Assembly (NCBI GenBank): GCA_964605655.1
Contig: CAZSDK010000005.1
Location: 82,891-146,890 of the forward strand
Direction of reading: 5' to 3'
Length of the DNA: 64,000 nt
Source of the DNA: JAKLIX01 sp964605655
GTDB taxonomy: Bacteria; Bacteroidota; Bacteroidia; Bacteroidales; CAIXZF01
The notes under the pieces were generated by a model. That model saw nothing but the letters and a program-made list of their open reading frames with translations. It was not told the origin of the DNA and ran no database searches. Of this stretch, positions 38,814 through 48,142 are shown piece after piece (position 1 is the stretch's first letter; every line of letters starts with the position of its first letter). Made by a program: the position numbers and the translations under genes.

Positions 38814-39728
38814 ATGAAAAGAACCCTCCCCATACTGGCCCTCTTGTTGTTGTTCTGTTTACAGGCCTTTCCCCAGCAAACCCAACCCGACACCCTGGAT
38901 ATTTTTGAGGAAGACCTTTATTATGTTCCTGAGGACACCATTCTCCACGACAACGAGTACATCCCTGAGGACATCATGTTTATTCCTTCTGATGTGCTAT
39001 ACAACAATTCCTGGAATCACGAAATGATACGCCACCGTACAGAAGACTTGTCAATGATGGAAGATACGGTGGAACTCTTGCTTATCAATCCTTCGGAATC
39101 CCCTTTCTTTTTCCCTTTCAAAGGAAGGTACACTTCTTATTATGGATATCGGGGAAGACATTTTCATGCCGGCGTGGATATCAGTCTTAACCAGGGAGAT
39201 ACGGTGCGGTGTGCTTTTGACGGGAAGGTGCGTATGGCCAGGAAGTATAAAGGATACGGGAATATGGTGGTCGTCAGGCACTTTAATGGTCTCGAGACCT
39301 TGTACAGTCATTTCTTTAAGATACTGGTTGAAGATAATCAGGATGTCAAAGCCGGAGACCCTCTCGGTTTAGGCGGCCATACAGGAAGGGCCACCGGCAA
39401 CCATCTTCATTTTGAGACCCGGTTCCTTGGGGAGCCTTTCGATCCGGATGTTATGCTTGACTTCGACCATTATAGTCTCGGAGGCGATACCCTGAGGCTC
39501 TTCGGAAATCATTTTGTAAGAAGCGGAAAAGGAAAAGACACCCACTCCCAGGGTAAAACATATACCGACAGGGGAAAACATTCTTCCAGGTACTACACTG
39601 TAAAGAAAGGCGATTCTCTCTCTAAAATTGCCCAAAGGAACAAGACTACCGTATCGAAACTGTGCAAACTGAACCATATCTCCAGGAACGCCAAGATCAG
39701 GCCAGGGAAGAAACTAAAGCTGCGTTAG
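38814..39728 (+). CDS. M23 family metallopeptidase with C-terminal LysM domain
   Basis: The protein has 304 residues with a signal peptide (ILALLLLFCLQAFP). An acidic linker follows. The LytM/M23 catalytic domain spans ~100-215: the first zinc ligands are His118 and Asp122 (HFHAGVD) and the HxH motif is His197/His199 (GNHLHFE), so the site is intact. A LysM domain lies at ~259-303 (YTVKKGDSLSKIAQRNKTTVSKL). Such enzymes cut peptide cross-links in peptidoglycan and act in the periplasm. A -7-like TAACTTTG lies at 38720-38727 without a good -33. The stop is followed by the valS promoter region. Confidence 0.94.
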   Translation: MKRTLPILALLLLFCLQAFPQQTQPDTLDIFEEDLYYVPEDTILHDNEYIPEDIMFIPSDVLYNNSWNHEMIRHRTEDLSMMEDTVELLLINPSESPFFFPFKGRYTSYYGYRGRHFHAGVDISLNQGDTVRCAFDGKVRMARKYKGYGNMVVVRHFNGLETLYSHFFKILVEDNQDVKAGDPLGLGGHTGRATGNHLHFETRFLGEPFDPDVMLDFDHYSLGGDTLRLFGNHFVRSGKGKDTHSQGKTYTDRGKHSSRYYTVKKGDSLSKIAQRNKTTVSKLCKLNHISRNAKIRPGKKLKLR

Positions 39729-39735
39729 TCCTGCC

Positions 39736-39762
39736 TTTGAGAAGGTATTTTTTATACCTTTG
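39736..39762 (+). promoter_or_regulatory. Candidate valS promoter with embedded inverted repeat
   Basis: TTTG (39736-39739) and TACCTTTG (39755-39762) lie 15 bases apart, shorter than the usual 19. Between and over the -7 is a 7-bp inverted repeat, AAGGTAT/ATACCTT, with a T5 loop (39742-39760), which could be an operator or a weak terminator for the M23 gene. Confidence 0.45.
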
Positions 39763-39802
39763 CCCCACTTTTTTCGCAAAATCAACGTAAGTATTGACTA
39801 TC

Positions 39803-42427
39803 ATGGAAATTGCCTCTAAATACGACCCGGGGAGTGTTGAAAATAAATGGTACGCCTATTGGCTTGACAAGGGCTATTTCAGATCTGTTCCCGATGAGAG
39901 GGAACCCTATTGCATCGTCATCCCTCCGCCCAACGTCACCGGGGTTCTTCACATGGGGCACATGCTCAACAACACCATTCAGGATGTGCTGGTCCGCCGG
40001 GCCCGTATGCAGGGGAAGAACACCCTCTGGCTGCCGGGTACCGACCATGCTTCCATCGCCACCGAAGCCAAGGTAGTGGAGAAACTGCGCAGCGAAGGCA
40101 TCGACAAGTCTTCCCTCACCCGCGGGGAGTTCCTGGAAAAAGCATGGGAGTGGAAAGAAAAACACGGCGGCATTATCCTTGAACAGTTGAAAAGACTCGG
40201 TGCTTCCTGCGACTGGGAAAGGACCCGCTTCACCATGGACGAGAAAATGAGCGAGCAGGTGATCGCCGTTTTTGTCGATCTTTATAACAAAGGACTGATA
40301 TACAAAGGAGTACGTATGGTCAACTGGGACCCCAAAGCCCTGACGGCCATCAGCGATGAGGAGGTGAACTACCAGGAAGTACAGTCGAAGTTATTTTATG
40401 TCCGGTACCGCGTGGAAGGGACAACCGATGAATGGGTCACCATCGCCACCACCCGCCCTGAGACCATCCTCGGTGACACTGCGGTTTGTGTACACCCGGA
40501 TGACGACCGGTACAGCAGCCTGAAAGGGAAAAAAGTGGTCGTCCCACTGGTCGACAGGCCTGTACCCATCATCATGGATGAATATGTCGACAGGGAGTTC
40601 GGCACCGGGGCCCTGAAAGTAACCCCTGCCCATGATATCAACGACTATAACCTGGGAATCAAGTACAACCTCGACAGCATCAACATTTTCCACGATAACG
40701 GGACTATGAGTCCTGCTGCACTTATGTACCTTGGGGAAGACCGTTTTGTGGTAAGGGAGAAGATTGTGAAAGACCTCCAGGCAGCAGGTAACCTTGTGAA
40801 AATTGAGGATTACGTCAATAAGGTCGGTTATTCCGAAAGAACGCATGTGGTGATTGAACCCAGGTTGTCGATGCAGTGGTTCATGCGGATGCCCGAGGTG
40901 GCCAAACCTGCTCTTGACATCGTTATGGACGATACCATCCGTTTTCATCCGTCCAAGTTCAAGAACACTTACAGGCATTGGATGGAGAATGTCAAGGACT
41001 GGTGCATCTCACGGCAGCTGTGGTGGGGCCACCGTATCCCGGCTTACTACCTGCCTGATGATCAGATCATTGTGGCCCATCATCCCGAGGAAGCATTAAT
41101 GATTGCCCGGGAAAAGTATCCTGAGAAAAATTATTCCAGCAAGGACCTCCGCCAGGATGAGGATGTGTTGGACACCTGGTTCTCAAGCTGGTTGTGGCCT
41201 ATCTCTGTTTTTAACGGCATCCTGGAGCCCGACAATGAGGATATCCGGTATTATTATCCTACCAACGACCTTGTGACTGCTCCTGAGATCCTATTCTTCT
41301 GGGTTGCCAGGATGATTATGGCCGGCCAGATATACCGCAATGACATCCCCTTTAAAAATGTCTATCTCACCGGTATTGTTCGCGATAAACTGGGAAGGAA
41401 GATGTCAAAGTCGCTCGGCAACTCTGCCGATCCCATTGAACTGATGGAGAAACACGGAGCCGACGGCGTCAGGGTGGGCATGCTGCTCACTTCTCCCGCC
41501 GGCAATGACCTTCCTTTTGATGAAGAACTGTGTGAGCAGGGAAGAAATTTCAGTAACAAGATCTGGAATGCCCTGAGGTTGGTGCTGGGTTGGAAAGTCG
41601 ACGAGAGCCTGCCGGTGCCGGAAGCCTCTGCAGTAGCAGAACGCTGGTTTGAGTCGCGCTTCAACCAGACCCTGGAGACCATCGAAGACCACTTCTCCAA
41701 ATACCGTCTTTCGGATGCCCTGATGACTCTGTACAAACTCGTTTGGGATGACTTCTGTTCCTGGTACCTGGAGATCATTAAACCTGCTTACCAGCAGCCC
41801 ATTGATGCCACGACCAGAGAAAACACCATCCGCTTTTTTGAAAAACTGATGCAGGTCCTTCATCCTTTTATGCCTTTCATAACGGAAGAAATCTGGCACC
41901 TGCTCAGGGAAAGGAAAGATGGGGAAAGCATCATGGTGAGCCTGGCCCCCACCTCCGGTGATTATGACAATATGGTCATCCAGCAGGTGGCCGACACCCT
42001 GGAACTGGTCATTGCCACACGCCGCAAACAGGCTGAAACCGGAATAAAATCCACTACCGTTCATTATCAGCATGTTAATGGGACGGGTGATGTACATGGG
42101 GCCTTGTTCATCAAGCTGACAGGATGCGATCTAAGTCTTGGTACGCAGCCCGGGCAAGGGGTGACCTTCCTTTCCGGTGCCCGGGAATTCACTTTTGAGT
42201 TGGCAGGCGACATCAACACAGAGGAAGAAATTCAGAAACTTCAAAAAGAACTGGATTATTACCAGGGCTTCCTCAGATCGGTGATGGGTAAACTCGCCAA
42301 TGAGAAGTTCGTGAGCGGCGCCCCAAAACAGGTGGTCGACAATGAGTTGAAGAAGAAAGCCGATGCAGAGACCAAGATCAGCCTGATCGAAAAGTCACTG
42401 GCGCAGCTGAAAGATGTCCCCCGGTAA
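39803..42427 (+). CDS. valS: Valine--tRNA ligase
   Basis: I use ATG 39803 (874 residues); a TTG three codons upstream is less likely. The class I HIGH motif appears as HMGH in VTGVLHMGHM (about residue 50), and KMSKS lies in GRKMSKSLGN (about 533). The start (EIASKYDPGSVENKWYAYW) and PPNVTG are typical of ValRS. The editing domain lies between, and the C-terminal coiled-coil arm that contacts tRNA is present (KLQKELDYYQGFL, KLANEKFVSGAP). The enzyme charges tRNA(Val). It converges on the DUF4159 gene with 26 bases between. Confidence 0.97.
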   Translation: MEIASKYDPGSVENKWYAYWLDKGYFRSVPDEREPYCIVIPPPNVTGVLHMGHMLNNTIQDVLVRRARMQGKNTLWLPGTDHASIATEAKVVEKLRSEGIDKSSLTRGEFLEKAWEWKEKHGGIILEQLKRLGASCDWERTRFTMDEKMSEQVIAVFVDLYNKGLIYKGVRMVNWDPKALTAISDEEVNYQEVQSKLFYVRYRVEGTTDEWVTIATTRPETILGDTAVCVHPDDDRYSSLKGKKVVVPLVDRPVPIIMDEYVDREFGTGALKVTPAHDINDYNLGIKYNLDSINIFHDNGTMSPAALMYLGEDRFVVREKIVKDLQAAGNLVKIEDYVNKVGYSERTHVVIEPRLSMQWFMRMPEVAKPALDIVMDDTIRFHPSKFKNTYRHWMENVKDWCISRQLWWGHRIPAYYLPDDQIIVAHHPEEALMIAREKYPEKNYSSKDLRQDEDVLDTWFSSWLWPISVFNGILEPDNEDIRYYYPTNDLVTAPEILFFWVARMIMAGQIYRNDIPFKNVYLTGIVRDKLGRKMSKSLGNSADPIELMEKHGADGVRVGMLLTSPAGNDLPFDEELCEQGRNFSNKIWNALRLVLGWKVDESLPVPEASAVAERWFESRFNQTLETIEDHFSKYRLSDALMTLYKLVWDDFCSWYLEIIKPAYQQPIDATTRENTIRFFEKLMQVLHPFMPFITEEIWHLLRERKDGESIMVSLAPTSGDYDNMVIQQVADTLELVIATRRKQAETGIKSTTVHYQHVNGTGDVHGALFIKLTGCDLSLGTQPGQGVTFLSGAREFTFELAGDINTEEEIQKLQKELDYYQGFLRSVMGKLANEKFVSGAPKQVVDNELKKKADAETKISLIEKSLAQLKDVPR

Positions 42428-42453
42428 AGCTTCATCAGTTTACCGGATCACCA

Positions 42454-43131
42454 TTAATTCTTGTTGAATACGAACTGGATAATATTCGCTCCCATCTTCA
42501 GGGCTTTGGTCCTGGTTTCTTCGCTGTCGCGATGTACTTCAGGATCCTCCCATCCATCCCCCAGGTCACATTCATAGGTGTAAAGCAGGATCAGCCTCCC
42601 CTCCCAGAACAATCCAAAAGCCTGGGGCGGCTTTCCGTCATGTTCATGGATCTTCGGCAGGCCGTTATTGAATTCGTAACGCTGATGAAAGATGGGATGA
42701 TCGAACGGGATCTCAACAAGGTCCAGTTCAGGGAAGGTCTTCTTGAGCATGGGCCTGATGAATTTATCTATCCCGTAATTGTCATCGATATGCAAAAAGC
42801 CGCCACCAATGAGATAGGTCCGAAGGTTCTGCATTTCCTGGGAGGAGAAGACCACGTTTCCGTGCCCGGTCATGTGGACAAAGGGGTAGTTGAAGATTTC
42901 GGAACTTCCAACTTCAACGGTGGCAATATCATCAGAAAGGTTGGTGCCCAGGTTCTTGTTGCAGAAGGCCACGAGGTTAGGAAGGGAGGTGGGATTGGCA
43001 TACCAGTCGCCTCCCCCGTTATACTTTAAAAGCGCAATAGTCACGGTGCCTGGAGGTGTCGCGGCTTGTGCAAGGCCCAGGGAAGTCAGAATAAGGATAA
43101 AAATGTATGAAATCTTAGGCATGTTGTTCAT
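42454..43131 (-). CDS. DUF4159 domain protein, exported
   Basis: The protein has 225 residues with a signal peptide (SYIFILILTSLGLAQA). The DUF4159 body follows: IALLKYNGGGDWYANPTSLP, then FVHMTGHGNVVFS, LRTYLIGGGFLHIDDNYG, PFDHPIFHQ and a C-terminal TYECDLGDGWED. The fold resembles a class I amidotransferase-like domain without the nucleophile. The function of the family is unknown. The gene starts inside the end of rsmE (17-base overlap), a pairing often seen in Bacteroidota, so the two are translated from one message. Confidence 0.92.
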   Translation of the reverse strand: MNNMPKISYIFILILTSLGLAQAATPPGTVTIALLKYNGGGDWYANPTSLPNLVAFCNKNLGTNLSDDIATVEVGSSEIFNYPFVHMTGHGNVVFSSQEMQNLRTYLIGGGFLHIDDNYGIDKFIRPMLKKTFPELDLVEIPFDHPIFHQRYEFNNGLPKIHEHDGKPPQAFGLFWEGRLILLYTYECDLGDGWEDPEVHRDSEETRTKALKMGANIIQFVFNKN

Positions 43132-43846
43132 TTAACTGATTGATAACATGAATGGTATGCAAGGAGATCCATCCGGCGGTCTCTGTCCTTAAACGGTTTT
43201 TTCCCAGGTTTATTGGAATGAACTGCTTCTTCATGGCAAGGGTCACTTCCTCCCCGGAGAAATCTCCTTCGGGTCCGATCAACACCAGCTGCGACTTGGC
43301 AGCCTGCACCTCTTGTGAGAGAATACGCTGATTTTCACCACACCAGGCTATCCATTTCTGTTCTTCGGTGGCTTTTTCAACAACCTCTTCAAAGGCAAGC
43401 GGTCCGGCGATCTCAGGAAGATAGCACTGCTGCGATTGCTTTAAGGCGGCAATGAGGAGACGTTCCAGTCTCGGCAACCTGACCTTCCATTTTTCAGAAT
43501 GCCGGGTCACCATGAAGGTGATCTGGTCCACTCCCGTTTCGCAGGCTTTTTCCACGAACCACTCCAGGCGGTCGGGATGACGTGGGGGGGCCAGTGCGAT
43601 ATGCACCCTGAAGTTACTTCGTGGCTGGGTTACAGGGGAATCTATCAATTCTATCTCTGCTTTTCCGGTCACGGACCTCATCTTCCCCTCTGCCAGCCTT
43701 CCCATTCCATCGGTCAGGAACACCTTTTCCCCGGGCCGCAATCTCAGCACCCTGGAAAGATGAAACGACTCCTCATCTTCAGGCAGAAGGGTTTGACCTG
43801 ACGCATAGCGGTCCAGTTCACGAAAAAAAACAAACGGTGCTGACAT
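43115..43846 (-). CDS. rsmE: 16S rRNA (uracil-1498-N3)-methyltransferase RsmE
   Basis: I start at ATG 43846 (243 residues); an upstream TTG at 43864 overlaps the -7 box and is not credible. The N-terminal PUA-like domain has EESFHLSRVLRLRPGEKVFLTDGMG. The C-terminal SPOUT domain has LVLIGPEGDFSGEE and NLGKNRLRTETAG, the SAM-binding trefoil knot signatures. It methylates U1498 of 16S rRNA in the 30S subunit. It is followed, with overlap, by the DUF4159 gene. Confidence 0.96.
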   Translation of the reverse strand: MSAPFVFFRELDRYASGQTLLPEDEESFHLSRVLRLRPGEKVFLTDGMGRLAEGKMRSVTGKAEIELIDSPVTQPRSNFRVHIALAPPRHPDRLEWFVEKACETGVDQITFMVTRHSEKWKVRLPRLERLLIAALKQSQQCYLPEIAGPLAFEEVVEKATEEQKWIAWCGENQRILSQEVQAAKSQLVLIGPEGDFSGEEVTLAMKKQFIPINLGKNRLRTETAGWISLHTIHVINQLNEQHA

Positions 43847-43861
43847 GAAAGTACTAAAATG

Positions 43862-43869
43862 CAAAGATA
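43862..43869 (-). promoter_or_regulatory. -7 box of rsmE
   Basis: TATCTTTG (43869-43862, minus strand) fits TAnnTTTG and lies 15 bases before ATG 43846. No TTTG is found at 19-21 bases. It suggests rsmE can be transcribed apart from the sugar genes upstream. Confidence 0.4.
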
Positions 43870-43900
43870 GTGGTTTCCGGGATTAACGAGCTATGCAAAG

Positions 43901-44647
43901 CTACAACGCAGCATTCATCAGCTTCCCGGAATCAATGAGCTTTCTGATGTGTTTTTCCTGGGCTGACCGTTGGATGGCAGGAAGCATCTCCGGTGTATGA
44001 AGGTCAGATCCCAGGAAGTCGATCAGCCCGTGTTCAGCCAGGGTTTCAGCCTGCCGCCTGATCATGGTCCCGTAATGACCTGTAAAAGACAAGAGGTTGA
44101 CCTGTAGCAGTACCTCCCGGTCTTTCAAATCCTCATAAAAGCGAAGGTCGCTGAACCAGTAGGCATAACGTTCCACATGAGCAAGAATGACCTGATAACC
44201 GGCCACCCGCAGATTGAAAAGCACCGATTCATACCCGGGATACGGCATATAAGTGGAAAGCTCAAGAAGGATGTACTTGTTGTTGATCGTGAGTAACTCC
44301 TCATTTTCTGCAATGTGCTCAAACTCATCATCGAGCATGTATTCGGCGGCGGCATCTAACTCCACGGGAACGTTTTCCATTTGTACGGATTCCCTGAGAA
44401 ATTTCAGGCCGTTCCTGATCCCCTCCGCATTGTTATAATAATAATCCCTGTAAACATGGGGTGTGGTGATAAGTTTACTGTAACCCATGGCAGCAAATCC
44501 CCTCACCATCTCCAGAGCTTGTGCAGGATCTGCTGCCCCATCATCCAGTCCGGGGATCAGATGAGAATGAATATCCACACCCAAGGCTGAAAAATCAGCT
44601 TCCGGTACGGGTTTTTCTCCGTTAAACAAGGAATGCCAAAGTCCCAT
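43901..44647 (-). CDS. PHP-type tyrosine-protein phosphatase (CpsB/YwqE family)
   Basis: The protein has 248 residues. The PHP metal site is complete: DIHSHLIPGLDDG (25-37), TTPHVYRDYY, a Glu in AAAEYMLDDE, ILAHVERYAYW and a final GSDLHTP. These are the metal-ligand motifs of the CpsB/CapC/YwqE manganese-dependent tyrosine phosphatases, which remove phosphate from bacterial tyrosine kinases and so regulate capsule or exopolysaccharide export. Its place after rfbB and the wbp genes on the same strand fits that role. No tyrosine kinase or Wzc gene lies in the window. Confidence 0.92.
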   Translation of the reverse strand: MGLWHSLFNGEKPVPEADFSALGVDIHSHLIPGLDDGAADPAQALEMVRGFAAMGYSKLITTPHVYRDYYYNNAEGIRNGLKFLRESVQMENVPVELDAAAEYMLDDEFEHIAENEELLTINNKYILLELSTYMPYPGYESVLFNLRVAGYQVILAHVERYAYWFSDLRFYEDLKDREVLLQVNLLSFTGHYGTMIRRQAETLAEHGLIDFLGSDLHTPEMLPAIQRSAQEKHIRKLIDSGKLMNAAL

Positions 44648-44698
44648 AAAGGTCGGTACCAGTCCTTTCCGGCAGCTCTGGCAGAAGAGGGTCCAGAT

Positions 44699-45754
44699 TT
44701 AGCGCTTCAGGTACTGCTCTGTATAATACTTCTGATAATCACCTGAAGTTACGTTATTTAACCATTTTTCGCTGGCCAGGTACCAATCGATGGTCTTTTC
44801 GAAACCTTCATCGAAATGCACCGAAGGGCTCCAACCCAGCTCCGTGTGTACTTTGCTGGCATCAATGGCATACCGCAGATCGTGGCCTGCCCTGTCTTTT
44901 ACAAAAGTGATCAGCGCCTCGGAAGTCCCTACGGGCCGTTGTAACTTCCGGTCCATGATCTCACAGAGTTTCTTCACCAGGTCGATGTTCCTCCACTCGT
45001 TGTTACCTCCAATATTGTAGGTATGTCCAGGTCTTCCTTCATGAAAGATACAGTCAATCGCCCTGGCATGGTCTTCCACATAAAGCCAGTCACGTACATT
45101 CTCCCCTTTGCCGTATACCGGCAGGGGCTTCTCGTTCTTGATGTTGTGAATACACAACGGAATCAGCTTTTCAGGGAACTGGTTGGGTCCGTAATTATTG
45201 GAACAATTGGAAACGATGACAGGCAGTCCGTAGGTATGGTGGAAGGCCCTCACCAGATGGTCGGAACTGGCTTTGGAAGCAGAATAAGGGCTGCGGGGGT
45301 CATAAGGGGATTTCTCCGTAAAGGCTCCCTCCGGTCCAAGCGAACCATATACCTCATCGGTGGAAACATGGTAGAATAGCTTTCCCTCCATGTTATCTTT
45401 CCATTGGTTCCTGGCAGCATTTAACAACACGACTGTTCCGACGATATTGGTATAAATGAAATCAAGAGGGTGAGAGATCGAGCGGTCCACATGTGATTCG
45501 GCAGCCAGGTGGATGACGGCATCAAAGGCCTGTTTATCAAATAGTTCATCAATAAACACCTTATCCACGATATCCCCTCTGATGAAAGAATAGTTGGGCA
45601 GACCCTCCATGTCTCTCAGGTTTTCCAGGTTACCTGCATAGGTCAGAAAATCGAGGTTATATACCTGGTATTCAGGATATTTAGTTATAAAATGACGAAC
45701 GAGGTGTGAGCCTATAAATCCGGCTCCCCCGGTGATCAGAATGTTCTTCTTCAT
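44699..45754 (-). CDS. rfbB: dTDP-glucose 4,6-dehydratase
   Basis: The protein has 351 residues. The NAD-binding start is ITGGAGFIGSHLVRHF, followed by HLAAESHVDRS. The catalytic set is STDEVYG with Asp-Glu and SPYSASKAS with the Tyr-x-x-x-Lys pair. NNYGPNQFPEKLIPL and YNIGGNNEW are specific to RmlB. It converts dTDP-glucose to dTDP-4-keto-6-deoxyglucose, the branch point to rhamnose and other deoxysugars. The partners rmlA, rmlC and rmlD are not in the window. It lies 83 bases downstream of the Wbp dehydrogenase on the same strand. Confidence 0.95.
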   Translation of the reverse strand: MKKNILITGGAGFIGSHLVRHFITKYPEYQVYNLDFLTYAGNLENLRDMEGLPNYSFIRGDIVDKVFIDELFDKQAFDAVIHLAAESHVDRSISHPLDFIYTNIVGTVVLLNAARNQWKDNMEGKLFYHVSTDEVYGSLGPEGAFTEKSPYDPRSPYSASKASSDHLVRAFHHTYGLPVIVSNCSNNYGPNQFPEKLIPLCIHNIKNEKPLPVYGKGENVRDWLYVEDHARAIDCIFHEGRPGHTYNIGGNNEWRNIDLVKKLCEIMDRKLQRPVGTSEALITFVKDRAGHDLRYAIDASKVHTELGWSPSVHFDEGFEKTIDWYLASEKWLNNVTSGDYQKYYTEQYLKR

Positions 45755-45837
45755 GATAAGACTATATTATTGGTGTTCAACTGGCCAGGGATGATTCACA
45801 TTCCGGATGAATTCTCAAAAGAAAGAAAACGAATGAA

Positions 45838-47133
45838 TTACAGGCTCCAGTATGTCAGGCGACGGATCCTATTCCGGTAAATACCTTTCACATCGGCCAG
45901 GATGGCGTTTTCACCCGTAATGGACAGAAAGTAATCCTCGGTTAGCTCCAGATAGGGTCGATGACCCACCGTCACGATCACGGCATCATAATCTTTCCTA
46001 AGGTTATTGGTTAGTTTCACGCCATATTCATGCTCAAATTCCGCCGAATTGGCCATGGGGTCAGTGACATCTACATTCACGCTATAACTTTTCAATTCGC
46101 TGATGATATCAGGCACCCTGGAATTCCGGATATCAGTGACATCTTCCTTAAAGGTGGCTCCCATGACCAGCACATGGCTGTTGAGTACATTTTTCCCTTT
46201 AGAGATAATCTTTTTGACTACCTGTTTGGCCACATAGTATCCCATGGAATCATTCACGAACCTGCCGCTATTGATGATCTGAGGGTGGTACCTGTATTTC
46301 TTGGCCTTATAGGTCAGGTAATACGGGTCCACCCCGATACAATGACCACCGACCAGGCCGGGATAGAACTTCAGGAAGTTCCATTTGGTTCCGGCAGCTT
46401 CCAGCACCTCGTAAGTATTGATCCCCATCCTGTTAAAGATGATCGACAGTTCGTTCATCAGGGCTATGTTCACATCTCTCTGAGTATTCTCAATGATCTT
46501 GGCCGCCTCGGCCACTTTAATGGATGAGGCCTTGTGCACCCCTGCTTTCACCACCAGCTCATACACCCGCGCAATGATTTCCAGTGACTCTGCATCACAG
46601 CCGGAAACCACTTTTTTAATAGTGACAATGGTATGGTCTTTATCTCCGGGGTTGATCCTCTCTGGGCTGTAACCGACCTTGAAATCCACGCCGGATTTGA
46701 GTCCTGAAAGTCTTTCCAGGATGGGCACACAGTCTTCTTCCGTGGCACCCGGGTACACCGTTGACTCATACACCACGTAATCCCCTTTTTTCAGGTGGTT
46801 GCCAACAGTCCTTGTGGCTGACAGCAAAGGAGTCAGGTCGGGCATATTGCTGTCGTCAATGGGAGTGGGAACAGCAACAATATGAAAATCAGCCATTTTA
46901 AGATCTTCCGGTCGGGATGTGAATACAACGTCACATCCTTCGAATGCCGATGAAGGAAGCTCATCGCTGGGATCCATCTTGTTCTTCATCATTTCCACCC
47001 TGTCGGCCTTGATATCAAACCCGATCACAGGCACCTTCCTGGCAAATTCAAGGGCAATGGGCAGGCCGACATACCCAAGTCCGATCACGGAAATCTTAGA
47101 TTGTTTATTGACGATTTTCTCAAAAAGATCCAT
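45838..47133 (-). CDS. wbpA: UDP-N-acetylglucosamine 6-dehydrogenase (WbpA-like)
   Basis: The protein has 431 residues. The Rossmann start is SVIGLGYVGLPIALEF (15-30), followed by VAVPTPID and STVYPGATEE. The catalytic Cys265 sits in GGHCIGVDPYYLTYKA, with the C-terminal UDP-binding domain after it (VLVMGATFKEDVTDIRNS). Several UDP-HexNAc dehydrogenases share this pattern (WbpA, WbpO, TviB). I prefer WbpA because the three genes directly upstream encode WbpB, WbpD and WbpE. The product would be UDP-N-acetylglucosaminuronic acid. The gap from wbpB is 32 bases. Confidence 0.88.
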   Translation of the reverse strand: MDLFEKIVNKQSKISVIGLGYVGLPIALEFARKVPVIGFDIKADRVEMMKNKMDPSDELPSSAFEGCDVVFTSRPEDLKMADFHIVAVPTPIDDSNMPDLTPLLSATRTVGNHLKKGDYVVYESTVYPGATEEDCVPILERLSGLKSGVDFKVGYSPERINPGDKDHTIVTIKKVVSGCDAESLEIIARVYELVVKAGVHKASSIKVAEAAKIIENTQRDVNIALMNELSIIFNRMGINTYEVLEAAGTKWNFLKFYPGLVGGHCIGVDPYYLTYKAKKYRYHPQIINSGRFVNDSMGYYVAKQVVKKIISKGKNVLNSHVLVMGATFKEDVTDIRNSRVPDIISELKSYSVNVDVTDPMANSAEFEHEYGVKLTNNLRKDYDAVIVTVGHRPYLELTEDYFLSITGENAILADVKGIYRNRIRRLTYWSL

Positions 47134-47165
47134 AATTATAAAACTTTGTTTTTAAGCATGTTATA

Positions 47166-48131
47166 TCAAACTGAATGAAGAAAGGGGTGATAGTCGCCGG
47201 TTTTCCCGACCGGGGTGGCATTCCTGATATGATAAACCGTTTCCACCGAAGGCCTGGCATCCTCAATGCCGAAACCACCGCCGGAAAGGATTTTCTGGTA
47301 GGTGACGGTATGGAGGTCGGTAAATCCGCCGGAGAACTCTATTTCCTCACCCTCCACGGTGATGGACCGGAAAGTCCGCTGGCCTTTTTCGACGATGCTG
47401 GCCGGAAGGGTCCCGGCGGCGATGCTGAGGAACCATCTTACCCTTGCCCTTTCGAGTATCAGGAGGCCGGCAGCGGTGTCGGCACTGGAATAATGGAGAA
47501 TGTTCTCCCTGGGATTCCCGAATATCCACATCAGCATATCGAAAAAGTGAACCCCGATGTTGGTGGCAATGCCTCCCGATTTGCTCATATCTCCTTTCCA
47601 GGACATAAAATACCATTTTCCCCTGCTGGTGATATAGGTGAGATCGATGTCGAAGATCCGGTCTTGAGGGGCCTGGGCGATCTCTTCCCTGAGTTTGATG
47701 ATGGCCGGATGGTACCGTAACTGCAGGATGTTGAAAATTTTCTTCCCTGTTTCCTTTTCGATTTCTTTCAAGGCATCGACATTCCAGGGATTCAGTACGA
47801 TGGGTTTTTCACAGATGGCATGGGCGTTATTCCTGAGAGCCAGCCTGATGTGTGAATCATGTAGGTAATTGGGGGAACAGATAGAAACATATTCGATTTT
47901 TTCTTCTCCTTTTCTCCTCAGTTTATCGAGGTGACGATCGAAGCGCTCTGCCTCCAGGAAAAAGTCGGCTTCCGGAAAATAGCTGTCGAGCACTCCCACG
48001 TTATCCACTTTATCAAAAGCTGCAGTAAGCAGGTTTCCAGTCTCATGGATGGCTTTCATATGCCTTGGAGCAATATATCCTGCGGCACCGATGAGGGCAA
48101 AACGATGAGGATGTTGATGAGTTTCTGCCAT
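47166..48131 (-). CDS. wbpB: UDP-GlcNAcA 3-dehydrogenase (WbpB/WlbA), Gfo/Idh/MocA family
   Basis: The protein has 321 residues. It begins FALIGAAGYIAPRHMKAI, the specific WbpB/WlbA nucleotide-binding start, and continues with YVSICSPNYLHDSHI and ICEKPIVL (the EKP motif with catalytic Lys), then NILQLRYHPAI. These blocks match WbpB closely. The enzyme oxidises C3 of UDP-GlcNAcA, with NAD recycled on 2-oxoglutarate in the known pathway. wbpD lies 11 bases upstream and wbpA downstream. Confidence 0.94.
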   Translation of the reverse strand: MAETHQHPHRFALIGAAGYIAPRHMKAIHETGNLLTAAFDKVDNVGVLDSYFPEADFFLEAERFDRHLDKLRRKGEEKIEYVSICSPNYLHDSHIRLALRNNAHAICEKPIVLNPWNVDALKEIEKETGKKIFNILQLRYHPAIIKLREEIAQAPQDRIFDIDLTYITSRGKWYFMSWKGDMSKSGGIATNIGVHFFDMLMWIFGNPRENILHYSSADTAAGLLILERARVRWFLSIAAGTLPASIVEKGQRTFRSITVEGEEIEFSGGFTDLHTVTYQKILSGGGFGIEDARPSVETVYHIRNATPVGKTGDYHPFLHSV

Positions 48132-48142
48132 TGAGTGTTACA